This document shows, piece by piece, positions 15,008 through 23,084 of a stretch of DNA of 64,000 bases (the stretch's first letter is position 1; every line of letters begins with the position of its first letter). The translations under genes were made by a program, and so were the position numbers. Under the pieces are notes generated by a model. The model did no database searches, was not told the origin of the DNA, and was given only the letters and a program-made list of their open reading frames with translations. This stretch comes from an uncultured Acidaminococcus sp. GTDB lineage: Bacteria > Bacillota > Negativicutes > Acidaminococcales > Acidaminococcaceae. The stretch is taken from positions 18,108-82,107 of the forward strand of contig USHN01000005.1 in assembly GCA_900554515.1 (NCBI GenBank), given 5' to 3'.

Positions 15008-16510
15008 ATGATCACAGGTGTATTGAAAAGCAAAATCGATAGTTTATGGGAAATCTTTTGGACGGGGGGGCTTACCAACCCGCTGGACGTGATTGAGCAG
15101 ATGACCTATCTCATGTTCATTCACGACCTGGATGAAAGCGATACCCAGCACGCCAAGGAAAGTGCCATGCTGGACCTTCCCTATACCAGTATGTTCGGCA
15201 GGGAAATTGTCATCGGCGAGCGCACGGTGGACGGCAATCAGCTGCGCTGGTCGGTACTGCGGGACTTTCCGCCCCAGAAGATGTACGCCGTCATGCAGGA
15301 GATGGTGTTCCCCTTTATCAAAGGGCTCCATGGCAGCAAAGAAAGCGCCTATGCCCAGTACATGCAGGACGCCATTTTTAAGAGTCCCACGCCCCTTATG
15401 CTCTCCAAGATCGTGGACGCCATGGACGAACTGTACAAGCAGATGGCGGATTTGAAAGATTCGGACGTGCGGGGGGACGTGTATGAATATCTCCTGTCCA
15501 AATTGAGGAATTCCGGCGTAAACGGGCAGTTCCGTACGCCCCGGCACATCATCCGTATGATGGTGGAGCTGATGGCCCCTACGCCTACGGATTGCATCGC
15601 CGACCCTGCGGCAGGCACTTCCGGTTTTCTCGTGGCGGCGGCAGAATACGAAAAAGCGCACCACCATAACGAGATCTTTTTTGACAAAGCCACCCGGGAC
15701 CACTACATGAACCACATGTTTAACGGCTTTGACATGGACCGCACCATGCTGCGTATCGGCGCCATGAACATGATGGCCCACGGCATCACCAATCCCCATA
15801 TCGAATACCGTGACAGCCTGTCGGACCAGAACACGGATCGGGACAAATATACCCTGATCCTGGCCAATCCGCCCTTTAAAGGCAGCCTGGACTATGACAT
15901 CGTCTCCACGGATTTGTTAAAGCTGTGCAAGACCAAGAAAACCGAACTCCTCTTTGTGGATCTGTTTATCCACATGCTCCAGGTAGGCGGGCGGTGTGCC
16001 TGCATTGTGCCAGACGGCGTGCTTTTTGGCTCCTCCAAGGCCCATATTGCCATCCGCAGGGAACTCATCGAAAACCAGCGGCTGGAGGCGGTGATCTCCA
16101 TGCCCTCCGGCGTATTTAAGCCCTATGCCGGCGTTTCCACAGGGATCCTGATCTTTACAAAAACAAACCACGGCGGCACCGATACCGTGTGGTTCTACGA
16201 TATGCGCTCTGATGGTTTCAGTCTGGACGATAAACGTACCCCCCAGGAAACTAGCGATATCCCCGATATCATCGCCCGCTTTGCCCATAGGGACGAAGAA
16301 ATAAACCGCAAGCGGACGGAGCAGTCCTTCCTAGTGCCCAAACAGGAACTGGTGGATAACGGCTATGACCTGTCCATCAACAAGTACAAAAAGGTGGAGT
16401 ATACGCCGGTGAAATATCCCCCTACGGAAGAAATCATGACCAATCTTCGGGAACTTGAAATAAAAATCGGCGATGAGATGGAAGAATTGGAAAAGATGCT
16501 CGGGCTATAG
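15008..16510 (+). CDS. hsdM: Type I restriction-modification methyltransferase subunit M
   Basis: A 500-residue N6-adenine DNA methyltransferase subunit. SAM-binding motif I (DPAAGTSGFLVAA) is at about residue 199 and catalytic motif IV (LANPPFKG, NPPF type) at about 286. The N-terminal part matches the HsdM N-domain (ESLxx-type helices, DLDESDTQHA). The C-terminal helix MTNLRELEIKIGDEMEELEKML may contact HsdS. GGAGG precedes the ATG. It is the first gene of an hsdM-hsdS-hsdR operon; with HsdS it modifies host DNA, and with HsdR it restricts unmodified DNA. Confidence 0.95.
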   Translation: MITGVLKSKIDSLWEIFWTGGLTNPLDVIEQMTYLMFIHDLDESDTQHAKESAMLDLPYTSMFGREIVIGERTVDGNQLRWSVLRDFPPQKMYAVMQEMVFPFIKGLHGSKESAYAQYMQDAIFKSPTPLMLSKIVDAMDELYKQMADLKDSDVRGDVYEYLLSKLRNSGVNGQFRTPRHIIRMMVELMAPTPTDCIADPAAGTSGFLVAAAEYEKAHHHNEIFFDKATRDHYMNHMFNGFDMDRTMLRIGAMNMMAHGITNPHIEYRDSLSDQNTDRDKYTLILANPPFKGSLDYDIVSTDLLKLCKTKKTELLFVDLFIHMLQVGGRCACIVPDGVLFGSSKAHIAIRRELIENQRLEAVISMPSGVFKPYAGVSTGILIFTKTNHGGTDTVWFYDMRSDGFSLDDKRTPQETSDIPDIIARFAHRDEEINRKRTEQSFLVPKQELVDNGYDLSINKYKKVEYTPVKYPPTEEIMTNLRELEIKIGDEMEELEKMLGL

Positions 16511-16530
16511 AGAGTTGCGGGGATGAAGAG

Positions 16531-17667
16531 ATGCGGCAATTATTGAGAAATATAGCGGAAATAGGAGCTGGACAAGGGGCTCCTCAAGGAGATTCTAATT
16601 ACGGCGAAGACGGAATCCCTTTTGTCAAAGCAGGAAATCTCCAAGGACTAACAACAGGTGACAAAATAACTGATATTCAAAAGGTGTCGGATGAGGTAGC
16701 AAAAGCACATAAATTGAAACTTTACCCTAAAGGGACTATTTTATTTGCAAAGAGTGGAATGTCTTGCTTGAAGGGATATGTGTACGTACTGCCGGTAGAC
16801 GCATATGTTGTGAATCATTTAGCTTGTATAACTCCTCAAGAAGATATTTCAGAATATCTAAGGTACTACTTTACTTTTCATAGGCCAAATCAGTTAGTTA
16901 AAGATGCCTCATATCCATCAATTAGCCTTGCTGATATTGGCTCCTTAGAAATAGATATTAAAGATAGTAACACAAGAACCCATATCATTTCGGTCCTTGG
17001 GGCGCTTGAGAATGTTATAGAAATTAGAAAAAAAGAATTGCAATCCTTTGATACCCTCATCAAAGCCCGGTTTGTAGAGATGTTTGGGGATTTTAAAATT
17101 AATAACAAGGGATGGCCTATAAAACCATTTAAGAGAATTGCGAAGATTGATACATATATGATTCATGACTTCTCAAACTATCAAGATTATCCTCACGTAG
17201 GTATTGATAATATAGAGAAGAATACAGGGCGTATTCATGGATTTAAGTCAATCAAAGAAGATGGTGTTATTAGCGGAAAGTATCTTTTTACTCCGGAGCA
17301 CATTATTTACAGTAAGATTCGGCCAAATCTTAATAAAGTAGCTATGCCTGATTTTACAGGGCTATGTTCTGCTGATGCATATCCAATTTTGGTAAATAAG
17401 GAAGAATGCAATCGAGAATTTCTTACATATACGATGCGGGGACAAGCATTTTTAGACTATATTATTTCATTCTCGAACAGAACTAATTTGCCTAAAGTAA
17501 ATAAAGAACAAGTTGAAGGCTTTCACTGTCCAGTACCACCTTTACTATTACAAGACCAATTTGCTACTTTTGTCTCTTACATCACCCAAACCAAATCCAC
17601 CATCCAGCAATCCCTGGACACCACCCAGCTGTTATTGGACAGCCTGATGCAGCGCTACTTTGGATAA
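16531..17667 (+). CDS. hsdS: Type I restriction-modification specificity subunit S
   Basis: A 378-residue specificity subunit with two target recognition domains (about residues 1-140 and 190-345). Each is followed by a helical spacer: SFDTLIKARFVEMFG in the middle and SLDTTQLLLDSLMQRYFG at the end. These duplicated spacers mark the half-site architecture that reads a bipartite target. Its base composition is clearly more AT-rich than hsdM and hsdR, except for the last hundred bases, as is typical of exchanged recognition domains. The start at ATG 16531 has only a weak GGGG-type ribosome site, and an upstream stop rules out extension. The target sequence cannot be predicted. Confidence 0.92.
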   Translation: MRQLLRNIAEIGAGQGAPQGDSNYGEDGIPFVKAGNLQGLTTGDKITDIQKVSDEVAKAHKLKLYPKGTILFAKSGMSCLKGYVYVLPVDAYVVNHLACITPQEDISEYLRYYFTFHRPNQLVKDASYPSISLADIGSLEIDIKDSNTRTHIISVLGALENVIEIRKKELQSFDTLIKARFVEMFGDFKINNKGWPIKPFKRIAKIDTYMIHDFSNYQDYPHVGIDNIEKNTGRIHGFKSIKEDGVISGKYLFTPEHIIYSKIRPNLNKVAMPDFTGLCSADAYPILVNKEECNREFLTYTMRGQAFLDYIISFSNRTNLPKVNKEQVEGFHCPVPPLLLQDQFATFVSYITQTKSTIQQSLDTTQLLLDSLMQRYFG

Positions 17668-17686
17668 ATCCCGGAAAGGAGGAGCC

Positions 17687-20600
17687 ATGACCAACTTCGA
17701 ATATCTGCTGAAAGAGCCGCAGTTTAAAACCTTTGCCCAGGTGGCAGTGGCCGCAGAAAAGATCACGCCCATGGATCCTTCTGCCGGGATTTTAAACTGC
17801 CGCCGTGCCATGGAGTTTGCCATTAAGTGGATGTATTCTGTGGATAAGGCGCTGGTGATGCCGTACCAGGACAATCTGGTGACGCTGCTGCACACAGAAG
17901 AATTCCGGGGACTGATGGACGAATCGCTGTGGAAACGGCTGGATTTTATCCGGCGCATGGGGAACCAGGTGGCTCACAGCAGCAAACCGGCCTCTTTGGA
18001 AGCGGCCAAGCTGTGCCTAAAGGATTTATATCTCTTTTTGGATTTCGTGGCCTATTGCTACGCTAAGGACTACGAAGAGCGCCCCTATGACGAGAGCCTG
18101 GTGGATAACCCCGTGCAAATGGCAAGCCAGGTGGAATTCCCTCAGGTGGATTTGAAAGCCCTCATGGCGGAAAATGCGGCGCTCAAAGAAGAACTGACAA
18201 GGCGCCGGGAAGCGCAGGCGCCCGATTATGTGGTAAAGCCGCTTGATCTGTCGGAATTTAAGACACGGAAAATCTACGTGGATGCCATGTTGCGGGATGC
18301 GGGCTGGACGGAGGGAAAAGACTGGCTGAACGAAGTGGAGCTTTCCGGGATGCCCAATGACTCCGGTATAGGCTATGCGGACTACGTGCTCTATGACGAT
18401 GCCCACAGGCCGCTGGCCGTCATCGAGGCCAAGCGCACCTGCGTGGACGTATCCAAAGGACGGCAGCAGGCCAAACTCTATGCGGATTTACTGGCACACA
18501 AGTACCATCGCCGGCCGGTGGTATTTCTCACCAATGGGTTTGATACCCGGATCGTGGACGGGCAGTACCCGGAACGGCGGTGTGCCGCCATCTGGTCCAA
18601 GCGGGATTTGGAAAAATGGTTCAACCTGCGCTCTATGCGCACGGGCTTGCAGCATATCGTGGTGGATAAAAAAATCGCCGGACGCTACTACCAGGAAGCG
18701 GCGGTAAAGGCCGTGTGCGACAGCTTTGACCAAAAGAACCGGCGCAAGGCGCTGCTGGTGATGGCGACGGGCTCCGGCAAAACCCGGACGGTGATTGCCC
18801 TGTGCAAGGTGCTGCTGAACGCCGGCTGGATCCGGAACATTCTCTTTCTGGCGGACCGGACAAGTCTGGTGCTCCAGGCCAAACGGAGCTTTGTGAATCT
18901 GTTGCCGGATGTATCCTGCAGCAATATCACCGAGGATAAGGACAATTACGGCGCCCACTGCATTTTTTCTACCTACCAGACCCTGATCAATCTCATTGAC
19001 GAGGCCCGGGACGAGGAGGGCAAAGTCTTTTCCTGCGGGCATTTTGACCTGGTGATCTGCGACGAGGCCCACCGCTCCATTTATAATAAATACAAGGATA
19101 TCTTTAATTATTTTGATGCGCCGCTTGTAGGCCTCACGGCGACACCCAAGGACGAAATCGACCGGAATACCTATCAGATCTTTGAGCTGGAAGACGGGGT
19201 GCCCACCTACGGCTATGACCTGGCCCAGGCGGTGAAGGATGGTTTCTTGGTGGATTTTCAGTCCGTGGAGACAACGCTCCAATTTCTGGATGAGGGCATT
19301 GTCTATGATGACCTGTCCGATGAGGAAAAAGAGGCGTACGAAAAGAGTTTTAAGGACGAGGACGGGAACCTGCCGCCCTTTATCAGTGCCGGCAAACTGA
19401 ATACATGGGTGTTTAATGCAGATACCATCCGAAAAGTGCTGGCCACCCTGATGGAGCAGGGGCTCCGCATCGACCACGGGGAAAAACTGGGCAAGACCAT
19501 TATTTTCGCCAAGAACCATGCCCATGCAGAAAAAATCCTGGAGGTGTTCCACAAGGAATATCCCCATCTGGGGGATGACTATGCCAAGGTCATCGATAAC
19601 ACCATCAACTATGCCCAAAGCGCCATTGACGAATTTTCCGATCCCAATAAATACCCCCAGATCGCCATCTCCGTGGACATGCTGGATACGGGGATTGACG
19701 TGCCGGAAGTCTTAAATCTGGTGTTCTTTAAGAAAGTGCTGAGCAAGGCCAAATTCTGGCAGATGATCGGACGGGGGAACCGGCTGTGCCCGGGCCTTAT
19801 TGACGGCAAGGACAAGGAGAAGTTTTATATCTTTGATTTCTGCAGGAACTTTGCCTTTTTCCGCATGAATAAGGGCAAGGCGGCGGTGAGCCAGATGGCA
19901 CTGCAGGGAGCCATCTTTTACCTGGAGCTGTCCATTGTCAGCAAGCTTCAGACCCTGGAATACCAGACGGAAGAACTGCAGGCATTCCGAGCAGAGCTCA
20001 TTGCTCACATGGTGGGAAAAGTGCAGGCGCTGGACCGGGAAAATTTTGCCGTGCGGCAGCATATCCGTATCGTGGATCGCTACGCTCAAAAAGAAGGGTA
20101 TCAAACCGTCAGCTATGAGGACATAGAAAGCGTCAAAGAAGAACTGGTGCCGCTGCTCCTCCCGGATGATGACGATGCCAGTATCGTGCGCTTTGATGCC
20201 CTGCTGTACGGATTGGAACTGGCCAGCCTTAAGGGAAAAACCTACCCCAAGGCCCGAAAGGATCTCCTAAACCACGTGCAAGCATTGGCGGAGATTGCCC
20301 ATATCCCTGCCATCCAGGAAAAGGCGGAGCTTATCCGCTGCATTTTGCATACGGACTATCTGGACCGTGCCGGGATTGAGGAATGGGAGACCATTCGCAA
20401 GGAACTGCGGAATCTGATGCCTTTTATACACAGAATAGTCGTCCGCTATGATACAGATTTTGCCGATACCATTACGGAGATGGAAGTGCACGATCCGGAT
20501 CTCCATAACGATGACCTGAAAAATTACAAAGCCAAGGCAGAATTTTATGTGCTGAGCCACCAGAATACGCCGGCAATCGCCAAACTAAAAAACAACGAGC

Positions 20601-20974
20601 CCCTGACCGAAACAGACATCAAAAGCCTGGAGCACGTGCTGTGGAACGAACTGGGTACCAAGGACGACTATATCCGGGAGTACAAGGACAAAACCCTGGG
20701 CGAATTTGTCCGGGGCGTAGTGGGGCTGTCCATGCACGCCGCCAAAGAAGCATTCGCGAAGTATTTGGATGAAGTCACCATGAACAGCCAGCAGATCTAT
20801 GTGGTGAACCAGATCGTAGAGTACATCGTCCAGAATGGGCTGATGAAGGACATGAGGGTTCTGCAATATGCCCCTTTTACCGACTGCGGCAGTATCGTAA
20901 AAGTATTCCCCGACCTCACCGTTTGGCAGGGCATTCGCCGCGTTATTGACCAGATTAACGCCAATGCGGCGTAA
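17687..20974 (+). CDS. hsdR: Type I restriction endonuclease subunit R
   Basis: A subunit of about 1095 residues that cuts and translocates DNA. An N-terminal DUF4145-like helical domain (residues 1-130) precedes the HsdR nuclease domain, where IEAKRTCVDVSKGRQQA near residue 245 carries the PD-(D/E)xK-type ExK. Superfamily 2 helicase motifs follow: MATGSGKTRT at about 359, DEAHR at about 458, GLTATP near 484 and MIGRGNRLCPG near 692. The C-terminal part resembles the EcoEI R family. The in-frame extension to 17660 overlaps hsdS and lacks a ribosome site; AAAGGAGG precedes 17687. The last codons and stop lie in a repeated sequence shared with 22.36 kb. Confidence 0.95.
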   Translation: MTNFEYLLKEPQFKTFAQVAVAAEKITPMDPSAGILNCRRAMEFAIKWMYSVDKALVMPYQDNLVTLLHTEEFRGLMDESLWKRLDFIRRMGNQVAHSSKPASLEAAKLCLKDLYLFLDFVAYCYAKDYEERPYDESLVDNPVQMASQVEFPQVDLKALMAENAALKEELTRRREAQAPDYVVKPLDLSEFKTRKIYVDAMLRDAGWTEGKDWLNEVELSGMPNDSGIGYADYVLYDDAHRPLAVIEAKRTCVDVSKGRQQAKLYADLLAHKYHRRPVVFLTNGFDTRIVDGQYPERRCAAIWSKRDLEKWFNLRSMRTGLQHIVVDKKIAGRYYQEAAVKAVCDSFDQKNRRKALLVMATGSGKTRTVIALCKVLLNAGWIRNILFLADRTSLVLQAKRSFVNLLPDVSCSNITEDKDNYGAHCIFSTYQTLINLIDEARDEEGKVFSCGHFDLVICDEAHRSIYNKYKDIFNYFDAPLVGLTATPKDEIDRNTYQIFELEDGVPTYGYDLAQAVKDGFLVDFQSVETTLQFLDEGIVYDDLSDEEKEAYEKSFKDEDGNLPPFISAGKLNTWVFNADTIRKVLATLMEQGLRIDHGEKLGKTIIFAKNHAHAEKILEVFHKEYPHLGDDYAKVIDNTINYAQSAIDEFSDPNKYPQIAISVDMLDTGIDVPEVLNLVFFKKVLSKAKFWQMIGRGNRLCPGLIDGKDKEKFYIFDFCRNFAFFRMNKGKAAVSQMALQGAIFYLELSIVSKLQTLEYQTEELQAFRAELIAHMVGKVQALDRENFAVRQHIRIVDRYAQKEGYQTVSYEDIESVKEELVPLLLPDDDDASIVRFDALLYGLELASLKGKTYPKARKDLLNHVQALAEIAHIPAIQEKAELIRCILHTDYLDRAGIEEWETIRKELRNLMPFIHRIVVRYDTDFADTITEMEVHDPDLHNDDLKNYKAKAEFYVLSHQNTPAIAKLKNNEPLTETDIKSLEHVLWNELGTKDDYIREYKDKTLGEFVRGVVGLSMHAAKEAFAKYLDEVTMNSQQIYVVNQIVEYIVQNGLMKDMRVLQYAPFTDCGSIVKVFPDLTVWQGIRRVIDQINANAA

Positions 20975-21032
20975 GCGGTGGTGGGGGAGTCGCAAGTCCA
21001 AATGTACAGAAGCAGAACGAAAGGAGCTGGCC
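20966..21032 (+). repeat. Repeat segment linking hsdR to the Rpn-tail gene, copy A
   Basis: Starting at GCGTAAGCGGTGGTGGGGG, which includes the hsdR TAA stop, this stretch up to the ribosome site AACGAAAGGAGCTGGCC is closely matched by 22402-22466. The same GC-rich unit also appears at 22358. The hsdR stop codon therefore sits inside a dispersed repeat. Confidence 0.75.
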
Positions 21033-21368
21033 ATGAAAAACAATGCTATCAAGAAGGCTATTGACTACGAAGACCTGTTTCATGGCAACAAAAACCTTTG
21101 GTATGCCTATGAACAAAATGAGAAAGCGATAAAAGACTATAACTCCTTGATGGATACTAGTAGGAGAGAGGGCCTGGAAGAGGGAAGAAAAGAAGGCAGA
21201 GCGGAAGGAGAAGTTATTGGCGAGCAGCGGGGGAGAAACGAAGCCAAGGTGGAGATTATTCTCTCGTTACTAGCTGATAAAACACCTTTTGTCAAAATTG
21301 CCCAGTGGACAAACATGCCAGAAGAGAAAATCCGCCAGATTGCCAAGGAACATGGGCTGGAGGTTTGA
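21033..21368 (+). CDS. Truncated Rpn-family C-terminal tail protein, copy 1
   Basis: A 111-residue protein resembling the helical C-terminal tail of Rpn recombination-promoting nuclease/putative transposase proteins. It shows the YEQNEKAIKDYNSLMDTSRREG helix, a run of EG-repeats (GLEEGRKEGRAEGE) and a C-terminal IAQWTNMPEEKIRQIAKEH helix-turn-helix-like segment. The PD-(D/E)xK nuclease domain is absent. It has its own strong ribosome site (GAAAGGAG), so it may be a stand-alone small protein rather than debris. A second copy lies at 22467. The in-frame extension into 20946 overlaps hsdR and is rejected. Confidence 0.65.
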   Translation: MKNNAIKKAIDYEDLFHGNKNLWYAYEQNEKAIKDYNSLMDTSRREGLEEGRKEGRAEGEVIGEQRGRNEAKVEIILSLLADKTPFVKIAQWTNMPEEKIRQIAKEHGLEV

Positions 21369-21370
21369 GC

Positions 21371-21423
21371 GAGAATAGTTTCATGTGATGCGAATCAAGC
21401 ACTTGCGTAAACGGCAGGGGCTT
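21371..21423 (+). repeat. 53-bp direct repeat, right copy
   Basis: Matches 14831-14883 with two differences (t for c at 21389, g for t at 21419). It begins two bases after the stop codon of the first Rpn-tail gene. The hairpin AAGCACTTGC...GCAGGGGCTT is retained with one mispair and is followed by CTTTT, so it can still act as a terminator. Confidence 0.85.
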
Positions 21424-21448
21424 CTTTTATCCGCCCCCTTGGGGGAAA

Positions 21449-21781
21449 TTAAAAAAGGCGGTACTTCCCTTTGCGCTTGGCAGCTTCTTTGTAAACCTGT
21501 TCATCCGTGCGCGTGGATACGATAATAATTTTCATCAAGGTATCTGTTTTTTCGATTTTGTACACAACACGAATCCCAAGATCACGGAATTTAATTTTCA
21601 GCAAATTGGTCAGGTTAATGCCTCTTTTATTCCCTAAAGGTTTTACGTATCCGCCTTCATGAACGGATACTGGATTTTGAGCAACCTTTTGTATCCCTTT
21701 CAATACTTGTACTTGAACAGAATGATCCAAGCGCTGCAAGTCTTTTTTTGCCTCTTCAAGAAATTCTATAGTCCACATCAT
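21449..21781 (-). CDS. RelE/ParE-superfamily toxin
   Basis: A 110-residue basic protein of the RelE/ParE fold. The N-terminal WTIEFLEEAKKDLQRLD helix, the VKPLGNKRGINLTNLLKIKFRDLGIRVVYKIE beta-hairpin region, which contains Arg and Lys residues typical of the catalytic face, and a basic C-terminus (KEAAKRKGKYRLF) fit this class. It overlaps the upstream antitoxin gene by four bases (ATGA). By family it would be a ribosome-dependent mRNA interferase or a gyrase poison; the sequence alone does not decide which. It lies just outside the right direct repeat of the restriction island. Confidence 0.8.
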   Translation of the reverse strand: MMWTIEFLEEAKKDLQRLDHSVQVQVLKGIQKVAQNPVSVHEGGYVKPLGNKRGINLTNLLKIKFRDLGIRVVYKIEKTDTLMKIIIVSTRTDEQVYKEAAKRKGKYRLF

Positions 21782-22098
21782 TCGAGTACGGGATCCTCTG
21801 CTACAGCAAGGTCATTATGAGTGATCCCTAGTTCTTTCATGAGATCATCCATGGATGTAGTCGGCGTTTTATTTTCCGTCAGTCTCTTTGTTGCTTCCAG
21901 AAGCAAGGCATAATCTTCCTCTATGGTACTAAGCCGTTCGTATTCTTTTGGAGAAAGTATTACAGCGGCAGGCTGATTGTTTTTAAGCACAACGAGCTGG
22001 TTTTCTTCGTGAAGTCTGTCGAAAATTTTTGAGGCCTGTCCACGATTAAACTGTGTGATTGGAACAAGGCAGCTTAATATATCTGCACCATGAGTCAT
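21778..22098 (-). CDS. Phd/YefM-type antitoxin
   Basis: A 106-residue antitoxin encoded directly upstream of the RelE-like toxin. The N-terminal part has the Phd/YefM DNA-binding fold (ITQFNRGQASKIFDRLHEENQLVVLKNNQPAAVILSP, about residues 13-52), which normally binds its own promoter. The C-terminal half is acidic and probably disordered until it wraps the toxin. The toxin start overlaps its stop codon, the usual arrangement for coupled expression. About 370 bases upstream contain no gene on this strand, so the promoter lies in the 22.1 kb region. Confidence 0.82.
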   Translation of the reverse strand: MTHGADILSCLVPITQFNRGQASKIFDRLHEENQLVVLKNNQPAAVILSPKEYERLSTIEEDYALLLEATKRLTENKTPTTSMDDLMKELGITHNDLAVAEDPVLE

Positions 22099-22466
22099 AC
22101 AAATCCCTTCTTTCTATGATTCCTTACACACTAAGTATAATCTTTTTGACGACGAAAATGCAAGAAATAAAAACGATAAATAGTAATGCAAATAAAATGT
22201 GGCGTAATAGAGGACTAACAGTGAAATCTGGCTTATATAGCGGGATCCCAGCCCCCACCACCAGCAACAAATCCTGTGTGCTGGTCCCCCGCCCCCAAGG
22301 GGGCGGACTTCTTGAGGGTATACTCTGCTTTTGTCCGCCCCCTTGGGGGCGGGGGACCGCGTAAGCGGTGGTGGGGGAATGTCAACCAATCTAACTTGGA
22401 CCGCGTAGCGGTGGTGGGGGCGTCGCAACTCCCAAATGTACAGAAGCAGAACGAAAGGAGCTGGCC
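22099..22466. repeat. Intergenic region with GC-rich palindromic repeats
   Basis: No gene is apparent in these 368 bases. The left part is AT-rich and should carry the antitoxin promoter (minus strand). From 22284 the sequence changes to a perfect 25-bp inverted repeat, then GC-rich units containing GCGGTGGTGGGGG at about 22363 and 22408. These lead into the ribosome site of the second Rpn-tail gene. Confidence 0.6.
22284..22357. repeat. Perfect 25-bp inverted repeat
   Basis: The arms at 22284-22308 and 22333-22357 (GTCCCCCGCCCCCAAGGGGG and its continuation) are exact reverse complements, separated by 24 bases. Part of the arm (TCCGCCCCCTTGGGGG) recurs at about 21430 next to the right direct repeat. 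This suggests a dispersed palindromic element family. Confidence 0.85.
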
Positions 22467-22784
22467 ATGAAAAACAATGCCATCAAAAAGGCTATCGACT
22501 ATGAAGACCTGTTTCATGGCAACAAAAACCTTTGGTATGCCTATGAACAGAATGAAAAAGCCATACGGGACTATAACTCCTTAATGGATACCAGTAGAAG
22601 AGAAGGAGAGGCCATTGGAGAAAGGCGTGGTATAGCAAAAGGTGCCGCCGAAGCCAAGGTGGAGATTATTCTCTCGTTACTAGAAGACAAGATGCCTCTT
22701 ATCAAGATCGCCCAATGGACAAACCTGTCAGAAGAGGAAATCCGCCAGATTGCCAAGGAACATGAAATTGTGGTACATGAATAA
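22467..22784 (+). CDS. Truncated Rpn-family C-terminal tail protein, copy 2
   Basis: A 105-residue near-duplicate of the protein at 21033; the first 47 residues differ only by single conservative changes, and the upstream 60 bases are also shared. The EG-repeat linker is shorter (REGEAIGERRGIAKGAAEA) and the C-terminus ends KEHEIVVHE. As with copy 1, the nuclease domain of full Rpn proteins is missing, but the ribosome site GAAAGGAG is intact. The synonymous differences suggest both copies may be under selection or duplicated some time ago. It lies directly upstream of the ileS T-box leader. Confidence 0.65.
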   Translation: MKNNAIKKAIDYEDLFHGNKNLWYAYEQNEKAIRDYNSLMDTSRREGEAIGERRGIAKGAAEAKVEIILSLLEDKMPLIKIAQWTNLSEEEIRQIAKEHEIVVHE

Positions 22785-22819
22785 CACTTCTTTCCGTTGA
22801 CGGAACTGGGGAAGAAGTG

Positions 22820-23072
22820 TATAATAAGGGCTACAAATTGCAACAGGCAATGACAGAAACAGTAGCTTTTCTTTCGGTACAGCGACCCGGGGGCGGTGGA
22901 AGCCCGGGCGGGAGAGGGAAAAGGGAAGATCATTCTGGAGCCGGTCTTTGAAGAGGAGTAAAAGACCCCGGGTTATGACCGTTATCTCATAGAAAGTGGC
23001 AGCGTTGCTGTCATGAGGGTGGTACCACGGGTGCAAAGTCTCGTCCTTTCGGGGGCGGGGCTTATTTTTATT
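22820..23072 (+). ncRNA. T-box riboswitch, isoleucine type, upstream of ileS
   Basis: A leader of about 250 nt contains an AGTAGC-type stem I element (about 22860), a plausible isoleucine specifier ATC (22929-22931), and the conserved T-box AGGGTGGTACCACGGGTGC at 23016-23034 that pairs with the uncharged tRNA acceptor end. An 11-bp terminator stem follows. It senses uncharged tRNA-Ile and lets transcription proceed into ileS. The T-box itself is certain; the specifier position was assigned by eye and from the downstream gene. Confidence 0.9.
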
Positions 23073-23073
23073 G
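23036..23073 (+). terminator. T-box regulated terminator of ileS
   Basis: AAGTCTCGTCC pairs with the GGGCGGGGCTT side around a TTTCGG-type loop and runs into ATTTTTATT. It overlaps the 3' side of the T-box antiterminator, as in other T-box leaders. Confidence 0.8.
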
Positions 23074-23084
23074 GAGGTGTCGAC

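Noticed and set aside
14845..15042. Open frame of 65 codons upstream of hsdM
   Set aside because: It overlaps the left direct repeat, the hsd promoter and the hsdM start, has no ribosome site, and its product looks like random translation.
18488..19618. 376-codon frame antisense to hsdR
   Set aside because: It is a shadow of the helicase-coding strand; the His- and Gln-rich product is typical of antisense reading.
15008..20974. Phage-type or BREX-like defence system
   Set aside because: The three genes are a standard hsdM-hsdS-hsdR set; no BREX, DISARM or phage genes are present.
20946..21032. Upstream extension of the first Rpn-tail protein
   Set aside because: It overlaps the hsdR end and the repeat, while the ATG at 21033 has a strong ribosome site that is shared by the second copy.
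23013..23084. N-terminal extension of isoleucyl-tRNA synthetase
   Set aside because: The extension translates the T-box and terminator; GTG 23085 has GGAGG at proper spacing.
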